Source of the DNA: Atribacteria bacterium SCGC AAA255-G05
Lineage (GTDB): Bacteria; Atribacterota; Phoenicimicrobiia; Phoenicimicrobiales; Phoenicimicrobiaceae
Direction: 5' to 3'
Assembly (NCBI GenBank): GCA_000405605.1
Contig: ASPA01000037.1
Coordinates: 2,100 to 21,765 of the forward strand
Length of the DNA stretch: 19,666 bases
Under the pieces are notes generated by a model. That model did no database searches and was not told the origin of the DNA. It was given only the letters and a program-made list of their open reading frames with translations. Shown piece after piece: positions 14,181 to 19,666 of the stretch. Both the position numbers and the translations under genes were made by a program. Each line of letters begins with the position of its first letter. Position 1 is the stretch's first letter.

Positions 14181-15167
14181 TCAAATCCTATACTCCCTTC
14201 TCCTTTTATATCCGGACATCCGCCCCGCTCTCTCTTCCTTGCTCATCTTAAAAAAGGCCATATGGATAATTATATCTTCAAAAACCAGAGCCGAGCCGAC
14301 CTTATCCTTCCCCTCAAAACGATAATCCCATCCCTGCCCGCTGGATGGATACTTCTTCTCCGTGCAATCCTTTATCTCCTGCAAAAACCTCTTCGCATCT
14401 TCCGTCGGCTTCTCATTGCTTCCCTTCTTTTCCCCTTTTTCCAATACCGCATCCATAGCATAACTCTTTACTAACTTGGGGAAAATAATATCAAAGGCTG
14501 ACTCCCGGGAAAGCATATCCCATCCGGCCACCTCTCCTCCCACAAAGACAAACATACCCTTCTGATGAGGTAAACATTGAAAGGCTTTCATATACTCCTC
14601 CAGGGCATCTTTCTTTCCTTCAAAGACATCCTTCATCGCTCCGGTAGCAGAATGAACTCCGGCATCGGCTGACATCTCCATTATACCATCCCAGATAGCC
14701 CCCTGGTCAGACTGATAATTCCCGCCCTCTCTTAACGAATTACTCACAGAAGCTGCCTTCTTGCCTCTTATCTTATAGGAAAGAATGTTCTCTGAATTAG
14801 AAAACTCATCTGTCTGATAAGACCATCTTCCCTGCTCGGTACAGCTTACCGGGATAATCAGCTCTGATTTCTCCTTTACCAAAATAGAAGTATTTAACAC
14901 CCGGTTCTGCTTGGCCCCGGCTACTTCCTCTCCATCCAACAAAAGCACCGAAACATCAGCATTGTTTATCACTTTCAATTCCGGCACAGAAGCCTGCGCA
15001 CTCACCTCTGTAATCACCAGCAATCTCTTCTCCAAGGCCTCCTTTAAGGTTAAATACACCGGGCCTTCCTCTCCTTCGGTAAAAAGAGGAATAATCTGTA
15101 AATTCTTAAAACTCTGCACTTCTCCAAAATTTATCTTAGATAAAAAATCAGTGATTAAAATATCCAT
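14181..15167 (-). CDS. ARPP-1 (DUF6569) family protein
   Basis: 328 residues, ATG behind AAAGGAG. The sequence fits the ARPP-1 domain over its first ~300 residues: IPLFTEGEEGPVYLTLKEALEK near 27-48, VTEVSAQASVPELKVINNADVSVLLLDGEEVAGAKQNRVLNTSILV (51-97), IPVSCTEQGRWSY and the late WDYRFEG. The family is named from its neighbourhood (ADP-ribosylglycohydrolase and rhodanese/phosphatase-associated) and has no proven biochemical activity. There is no signal peptide. It is last in the co-directional set after the metallo-beta-lactamase-fold gene, 52 bases downstream of it, so a shared transcript is likely. The tail is strongly basic (YKRRREYRI). Confidence 0.8.
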   Translation of the reverse strand: MDILITDFLSKINFGEVQSFKNLQIIPLFTEGEEGPVYLTLKEALEKRLLVITEVSAQASVPELKVINNADVSVLLLDGEEVAGAKQNRVLNTSILVKEKSELIIPVSCTEQGRWSYQTDEFSNSENILSYKIRGKKAASVSNSLREGGNYQSDQGAIWDGIMEMSADAGVHSATGAMKDVFEGKKDALEEYMKAFQCLPHQKGMFVFVGGEVAGWDMLSRESAFDIIFPKLVKSYAMDAVLEKGEKKGSNEKPTEDAKRFLQEIKDCTEKKYPSSGQGWDYRFEGKDKVGSALVFEDIIIHMAFFKMSKEERAGRMSGYKRRREYRI

Positions 15168-15219
15168 AACTCACACTCCTTTTAAAAATAGTATCAATAA
15201 AATAAATTTCCTTTACACC

Positions 15220-16545
15220 TTACACCTCAAAAACCTCTCCATCTGAAACCTGTTCTATCTTCCGGTTAAATAAATCAGCATATTTATCGGGATGAAAAGT
15301 ATGAATGGGAATTATTTTCCCCGGCTTTAATTTTTTTACCACTTTTTTTAAGGTATCAATCTCGGCATGCCCACTGGTATGAACCTGGTAAAAATTCATC
15401 TTCTTTTTCTTGATAAATCTCATCATCTTCTGCATAGAATAATCCTGTAAATATCCTTCCCACAAGGAATAAATAAACGCCGCCCCTTCCATGTTTTTAA
15501 TTAACTCTAAATCTTTCAACATCGAGGGCCTGACCATCATCATTATTTCCTCACTCCTACCAGAAATCTCTTTCTTGGTAATCTTGTAACTTTTATATTT
15601 ATACATTAAATCTTGACTGTCCTGTCGCCTTATTCTCTCACAAAGCCAATAAGGGAAGAAAACCCTGATGTTTGCATAATTTTCAGATGGGTAAGGAATC
15701 ATAGCATAATCTTTCAGGCAGCCAAGAATATTGGCAGTATAAAAATCAATGACAAATATTTTTCCGGTTCTTAAAGAAGCACGGTAAAAAGAAACCAGCC
15801 GGTCAATATTCTGGGCTGAAAAATAAAGAAGGGTCATTTTTTCACTCGCCTCTAATAATTTCACCGTCTCATCTTCAATCTCTGTTTCAGATTTAAATTC
15901 TCCTGCTCCCTTCCCTTTTAATCCTCTATCTAAAACCGTTCCTTCCAAGAGAAGTACATCTATATCCTCCGGCGCATGCTCCAAAAACCATTGGAATGCT
16001 TTCTGCTTTCGACCATGTTCCCTAAAATCACCGGAATAGATAATCCTCTTCCCCTCCGCCTCTACCAAAAAAGCATAAGAATCAAAAGCTGAATGGTCCA
16101 TCAGATAAGGCGTTATTTTAAAATCACCGCAGCGGAAACTCTTCCCGCTCTCAATAGGATGATAATTGGAAATGCTCCCTCTAACCGGGGTAAATATTAC
16201 CGTTAAATCTATCATTTTTTTAGCAGCTTCACCCAGGTAAAAACAGATATCCTTATTGAGATAATCGAAAAAACCATAATGGTCTATATGCGGATGTGAA
16301 ATAAGCACCCCGTCAATCAGCTTCTTATCGGTATCCCAGGCATAAACGCCACCGATATCAGGCAGCACCTTTTCTTTTACCAGCTCGGGACCGGGCGTAT
16401 TTTCATGCTCCTTAAAATTAAATCTGTCTCCATCCTCTTTGACCAAAGGCATACCGATGTCAATCAGTATCCTGCTTTTTTTACTCTGTATTTCCACACA
16501 TGAGCCGCCGATTTCATGTGTTCCCCGGTGAATTATTATTTTCAT
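15220..16545 (-). CDS. RNase J-like metallo-beta-lactamase-fold hydrolase
   Basis: 441 residues; its ATGA overlaps the stop of the HEAT gene by 4 bp. Metal ligands of the fold are all visible: HPHIDH (84-89), D150-H151, SGDFR with D173, SGHA with H393 and PIHTFHPDKY with H415. The order and the TSGHA/IPIHT C-terminal motifs are those of the RNase J/beta-CASP side of the family, with residues about 230-375 as the inserted beta-CASP-like lobe. RNase J enzymes are 5'-exo- and endoribonucleases; this protein is shorter than the usual ~555 residues and lacks the long C-terminal domain, so the substrate may differ. Coupling with the HEAT and ARPP-1 genes suggests a dedicated module, not housekeeping RNase J. 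Confidence 0.85.
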   Translation of the reverse strand: MKIIIHRGTHEIGGSCVEIQSKKSRILIDIGMPLVKEDGDRFNFKEHENTPGPELVKEKVLPDIGGVYAWDTDKKLIDGVLISHPHIDHYGFFDYLNKDICFYLGEAAKKMIDLTVIFTPVRGSISNYHPIESGKSFRCGDFKITPYLMDHSAFDSYAFLVEAEGKRIIYSGDFREHGRKQKAFQWFLEHAPEDIDVLLLEGTVLDRGLKGKGAGEFKSETEIEDETVKLLEASEKMTLLYFSAQNIDRLVSFYRASLRTGKIFVIDFYTANILGCLKDYAMIPYPSENYANIRVFFPYWLCERIRRQDSQDLMYKYKSYKITKKEISGRSEEIMMMVRPSMLKDLELIKNMEGAAFIYSLWEGYLQDYSMQKMMRFIKKKKMNFYQVHTSGHAEIDTLKKVVKKLKPGKIIPIHTFHPDKYADLFNRKIEQVSDGEVFEV

Positions 16546-17387
16546 GGTTTTAAAACAAGACCTTTCAGGGTTACCATTAATACACTTTCACGCCATTGCT
16601 CTATCAGAAAAACATTTTCGTGCTTGGGCCGTATAGGATATTTTTCCACGGATCGCTTTAAATCATTATCAATAATAATGACCGGGGTATCATCATCACC
16701 ATCATTCGAATAATCACAATAATCCTCCCAGGCAGATTTACCGATAAAATGACGGTCAACTACCATGACAAAAAAAGGTATAGCAACTATATCCGGAGAA
16801 CCTGGTTCAGGAAAAAATATCTTCTTATTATTTTCCTTGCAAAAATCATTTATTTCAATGGCCAGGTTAATATTATCGGAAGCAAAAGCAAGAGTATCTT
16901 CCCTGGGAAAAGGGTATTGGGGTTTTATTCTAAATAATGCAACTTCAGCAGTCTTCTTTACAATTTCAGATTCTTTTTCAGTTTCCAGCAGGCGCATTAA
17001 AAAAGGAATGGAAGTATCATTTCCACCATAGAAAAGAACACCGGCTATCGAATGCCTTACCGCAGCACAGCAATCAAATAGAGCATCATGCACTTTATCA
17101 AGTATCTTCTGAGGAAGTTCACTTTTTAAATTCTTACTGTAACCCCTGATGATATCTGCTGCCCGAATTCTCCTAAATCTGTTCTCACCGGCCATAGGAT
17201 GCTCCGGATAAATCGAAAAAAACTTCATATCATCAGTAAGTTCGGGCTTTCTTACCAGCTCCCCGGCATCTACCGCTTGATCGTAATCCTCAATAGACAT
17301 AAATTTCCAGGTTAAATCTATTGTTGCCTGGTCTATTTTATGCTCAATATTTTCTTCGGGAACAATTCCTTCTTTTAAATCTTCCAT
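16542..17387 (-). CDS. HEAT-repeat protein with unassigned C-terminal domain
   Basis: 281 residues, ATG after GGAGG. Residues about 70-155 form paired helices with HEAT/PBS-lyase-type spacing: RRIRAADIIRGY, AVRHSIAGVLFYGG and TSIPFLMRLLETEKESEIVKKTAEVALFRI. The C-terminal part (about 165-281) alternates strands and helices (TLAFASDNINLAIEINDFCKE, IVAIPFFVMVVD, TPVIIIDNDL) with an acidic run DGDDD; it looks like a small alpha/beta domain of receiver-like outline, but I cannot assign it. HEAT repeats usually bind protein partners, the obvious candidate being the hydrolase whose gene overlaps it by 4 bp. An inverted repeat beside a TATAAT box lies upstream. Confidence 0.7.
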   Translation of the reverse strand: MEDLKEGIVPEENIEHKIDQATIDLTWKFMSIEDYDQAVDAGELVRKPELTDDMKFFSIYPEHPMAGENRFRRIRAADIIRGYSKNLKSELPQKILDKVHDALFDCCAAVRHSIAGVLFYGGNDTSIPFLMRLLETEKESEIVKKTAEVALFRIKPQYPFPREDTLAFASDNINLAIEINDFCKENNKKIFFPEPGSPDIVAIPFFVMVVDRHFIGKSAWEDYCDYSNDGDDDTPVIIIDNDLKRSVEKYPIRPKHENVFLIEQWRESVLMVTLKGLVLKP

Positions 17388-17408
17388 TTCCTTATACCTC
17401 CATGTTAT

Positions 17409-17457
17409 TTAGAATACTCTCAAATAAGGCAAATCCTCTCTGAGTATTCTAATTATA
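17409..17457 (-). promoter_or_regulatory. Palindromic operator and -10 box before the HEAT gene
   Basis: TTAGAATACTC (17409-17419) and GAGTATTCTAA (17442-17452) are perfect 11-bp complements 22 bases apart. On the minus strand TATAAT (17452-17457) abuts the far arm, so the two arms would lie at and just after the transcription start. This suggests a repressor site controlling the HEAT/hydrolase/ARPP-1 genes. The -35 is weak. As it also follows the DUF2779 stop, a terminator role cannot be excluded, but no T run follows. Confidence 0.55.
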
Positions 17458-17571
17458 TCATGGCGGTGTGACTACTGTATGGCAGAAATTATTAAAATAT
17501 TTTAAAATAATTTAATTTTTATTGAAATTTTGAAGTCTAAAGCCCATATTTTCTAAAAATTGAAATCTGAA

Positions 17572-19023
17572 TTATGAAACCATCCTATTTAATTCCTCAA
17601 TTATCCATATCATTCCTTCAGTATCTAAACCACAATACTTCAAGAGGTTATTCCTTATCTCATCTACATTTTTCAAATCAGCTTTAATATGGCTATAGAA
17701 GTATTTCATGCTGGCATCTGTTCCATTATCAATTTCTAAATCCGAATAATCTTTTCCGGTAATTGCAGGAAGAACAGCTTTTAAAGAATATCTTCCTTTC
17801 TGTATAGGATTATAATAATCATAATTCTTAAAAGGTTCTGCTAAATCAATGATTCTGTCTATTGTGTGAGTAATAAAACTCTCGTATTTTGGAAAATCTT
17901 CTGCTAATTTATTTAGCACACCTATTTCAAAGGTTTTATTAAAGACAATAACACTCCCTGATTGTCCAATTTCTTTTTCCAACCTAACCAACAATTCAGG
18001 TCTGGGATCTTTTTCTCTCTGGGCAAGAAAATCAAAATGTTTTACCTTATTATTTTCATCCTGAACATGAAGTGAATACTGAAAGGAAATTTTCTGGTAT
18101 GGTCTTGATTGATCAAATATGGGGATTGCGGTATCAAATGTTTCAAAATCTAAATAATAAAACGGATATTGTAATTCTTTTAAAAAGCATCTTATTTTAT
18201 CTTTATTGATTATTATTCTATTTCCATCAACTGCTTCTTTAATGACCCGGTCTTTGTTGGAAGAGAATATTTCGTCTTTTGGGATATCTTTGATATCTAA
18301 TATCCCCTCTTCGAATAACTCCCAATATTTCCGCCAGTTAGTCAACTGTAAAACATGATATTCCGGAAGATTACTCCGACATTCATCTTTTAAAGGACAT
18401 TCATACGGCCTGTTACACTTTTTAGATATTGAGACTTCAGGAGGTTTCGCCTGTTCCATTGTTTCAATATATTTCTCCGAGTTTTCCTCAATATCATCAA
18501 TTTGATTGACCTCCCCGGTTACATCTTCTTGCAATACCAATTCATTTGGACTGATATTCCCTTGCTTAATATAATCTTTGTTAATATATTCAATGAAACA
18601 ATTTATTATCTTTATCCCGTTTTTTTCACAAATATATTTTTGAAACGCCAAATCGGGAATATACTCTTTCTTTTTCTTTACTTCCGTTGATGCTTTCATT
18701 TCATAAAGGTTCCATCCATCAGCTGAAGGCTCAAGGATATCACCTTTAAAGAAAAGATTTTTATAAACCATGCATGCTTCAAAAATGGTCTTACTTTGAC
18801 GAATTAAATTTTGAGTCTCTTTAATATTTTCGCCATAATTAAGATTGCCTAAATCTAAACCGTCAGGGAAAAGTTTTTTTACATATTTCTCAAAGTCTCT
18901 TCCTTGGGCAAATTTATGTTGGTCATATAAAGAAAGTTCTGGCAATTGATTTCTAGAAGAAAACCATAAAAGCCTTGGGCATTGCTGTCCACTCATATAT
19001 AGAGATTTGGTTAAAAATCTCAT
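17572..19023 (-). CDS. DUF2779 protein: Cas4-like nuclease fused to DEDD exonuclease domain
   Basis: 483 residues from the ATG at 19021-19023, which has AGAGGG eight bases upstream; a longer frame to 19128 adds 35 residues that overlap the preceding gene and is not favoured. The N-terminal half looks like a Cas4/RecB-type PD-(D/E)XK nuclease with an iron-sulphur cluster: C15 in QQCPRLLW, D95 (FKGDIL), E108 and K110 (YEMKAS), then C203, C209 and C215 (CNRPYECPLKDEC). The C-terminal half (about 285-483, DUF2779) has DnaQ/RNase H-like motifs: LDFET with D292 and E294, FNKTFEIGVL, and YCGLDTEGM with Y463 and D467. Both sites look intact. It would process DNA or RNA ends; direction and substrate are unknown. 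The next upstream gene is a PD-(D/E)XK protein 65 bases away. Confidence 0.85.
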   Translation of the reverse strand: MRFLTKSLYMSGQQCPRLLWFSSRNQLPELSLYDQHKFAQGRDFEKYVKKLFPDGLDLGNLNYGENIKETQNLIRQSKTIFEACMVYKNLFFKGDILEPSADGWNLYEMKASTEVKKKKEYIPDLAFQKYICEKNGIKIINCFIEYINKDYIKQGNISPNELVLQEDVTGEVNQIDDIEENSEKYIETMEQAKPPEVSISKKCNRPYECPLKDECRSNLPEYHVLQLTNWRKYWELFEEGILDIKDIPKDEIFSSNKDRVIKEAVDGNRIIINKDKIRCFLKELQYPFYYLDFETFDTAIPIFDQSRPYQKISFQYSLHVQDENNKVKHFDFLAQREKDPRPELLVRLEKEIGQSGSVIVFNKTFEIGVLNKLAEDFPKYESFITHTIDRIIDLAEPFKNYDYYNPIQKGRYSLKAVLPAITGKDYSDLEIDNGTDASMKYFYSHIKADLKNVDEIRNNLLKYCGLDTEGMIWIIEELNRMVS

Positions 19024-19088
19024 TATGATACCCTCTTTATTTTTAAAATATGGACACATCCTCTTTCGCATTAAAATAGCTTCTTTTT

Positions 19089-19666
19089 TTATAAATAATT
19101 CTCTTTCTCTAATGACCATGGAGAACATTTTTTATTGACTTCTTTAAAATTTTCCCAGGTCAACCAACCAATTCTGGAAGGTATGTCTTGTAGTTCTCTT
19201 TCTTTTCTGTGAGGCAAATCTTTTAATAAAGCATCTTCTCCTGTATTTTTATCTTTATATTCTCTTATTTTATATCCATATAAACGACTTGTTGGATTAT
19301 CCTTAAAAAGTTTAGGGGTCACTAATAAAAATAAACTTTTATCTGGTTCTCTTTTATTTAAAGGATCACAAAGTCTCTCATTCGATTCCAATATAACATC
19401 AATATTTCTCGCAATTTGATTTCTAACAACATCATATGTAATACCAATCGAAATATCTGAAAGTACTTTGGCTTCAATTAAAACATTAAACCCATTATCT
19501 GGATTTAAGATTAATGCATCAACTTGGGTTGAACCCTCCAATGTTTTCTTTCCATGTGCGCTTGCTATAATGAAAGGTATTATTTGATGTTCTTGAATTC
19601 TATCTTCTTTATATAATGAATATAATTTTTCTTTATAGATAGCAGGAGATGGTAAATCTACTTCAA
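19089..19666 (-). CDS. 3' part of a PD-(D/E)XK-type protein (5' end outside window)
   Basis: The frame is open to the window edge; a TTG at 19539-19541 is internal. The first 31 residues (ending QEHQIIPF) are identical, also in DNA, to residues 128-158 of the truncated gene at 7593-8072. Then the frame continues with IIASAHGKKTLEGSTQVDALIL and FNVLIEAKV, giving the D...ExK triad of the restriction-endonuclease fold, followed by VRNQIARNIDVIL and LFLLVTPK. Joined to the left piece it would make 318 residues. Probably a defence or repair nuclease; no named family recognised. It precedes the DUF2779 nuclease gene on the same strand. Confidence 0.7.
   Translation of the reverse strand, partial: EVDLPSPAIYKEKLYSLYKEDRIQEHQIIPFIIASAHGKKTLEGSTQVDALILNPDNGFNVLIEAKVLSDISIGITYDVVRNQIARNIDVILESNERLCDPLNKREPDKSLFLLVTPKLFKDNPTSRLYGYKIREYKDKNTGEDALLKDLPHRKERELQDIPSRIGWLTWENFKEVNKKCSPWSLEKENYL
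19572..19666 (-). repeat. 95-bp inverted repeat, right copy
   Basis: Exact reverse complement of 7972-8066, reaching the last base of the window, so its real outer end is unknown. At its inner end the sequence continues as ATTATAGC (minus strand) where the left copy has CAATAATC. Confidence 0.95.

Noticed and set aside
14911..15246. Plus-strand open frame over the ARPP-1 gene
   Set aside because: Antisense shadow with low-complexity Ser/Thr-rich product and no ribosome binding site.
19024..19128. Longer N-terminus of the DUF2779 protein
   Set aside because: It overlaps the preceding gene, lacks family similarity, and the ATG at 19021-19023 has a good ribosome binding site followed by the family-typical start.

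Overview
This is an A+T-rich bacterial stretch with strong GGAGG-type ribosome binding sites, short intergenic gaps and several dispersed palindromic repeats. It reads as a defence and mobile-gene island. The taxonomy cannot be fixed from the sequence; an anaerobic, uncultured bacterium (Clostridia-like or Atribacterota-like) is only a guess from base composition and repeat style.

Left part (1-8066, all on the plus strand): the window opens inside a pglZ gene followed by brxL, the last two genes of a BREX phage-defence operon. The BrxL AAA+ core carries a C-terminal domain closely resembling that of the eukaryotic ESCRT-linked protein MITD1. A hairpin ends this unit. Next come a PD-(D/E)XK/DUF5655 protein and a retron: an Ec86/St85-type effector with a nucleoside-deoxyribosyltransferase-like fold, a structured msr-msd RNA bracketed by a 14-pair a1/a2 stem, and a reverse transcriptase broken by one extra base in a run of nine A. 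An endonuclease/exonuclease/phosphatase-family gene (also broken by one base), an HNH endonuclease and the 5' half of a further PD-(D/E)XK gene follow.

Breakpoint (8066/8067): that last gene stops abruptly and meets the truncated 3' end of a phage BRO-type antirepressor gene on the other strand. The 95 bp before the break recur exactly, inverted, at the right edge of the window (19572-19666), where they lead into the missing 3' half of the same gene. The 11.5 kb between is therefore bounded by inverted copies: either a real inversion or duplication, or an assembly fork.

Middle (8051-14084, minus strand): truncated antirepressor, two separate AbiEi/AbiEii toxin-antitoxin pairs with 4-bp overlaps and recognisable promoter/operator regions, a RhuM-family gene, a small zinc-ribbon protein and a small unknown protein. 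The gaps here and in the retron region carry copies of a roughly 80-bp dispersed repeat and a 104-bp REP-like palindrome.

Right part (14181-19666, minus strand): a co-directional set of a Cas4-like plus DEDD-exonuclease fusion (DUF2779), a HEAT-repeat protein with an unassigned C-terminal domain, an RNase J-like metallo-beta-lactamase-fold hydrolase and an ARPP-1 (DUF6569) protein. The HEAT and hydrolase genes overlap by 4 bp. This nuclease-rich set is the least characterised grouping in the window.
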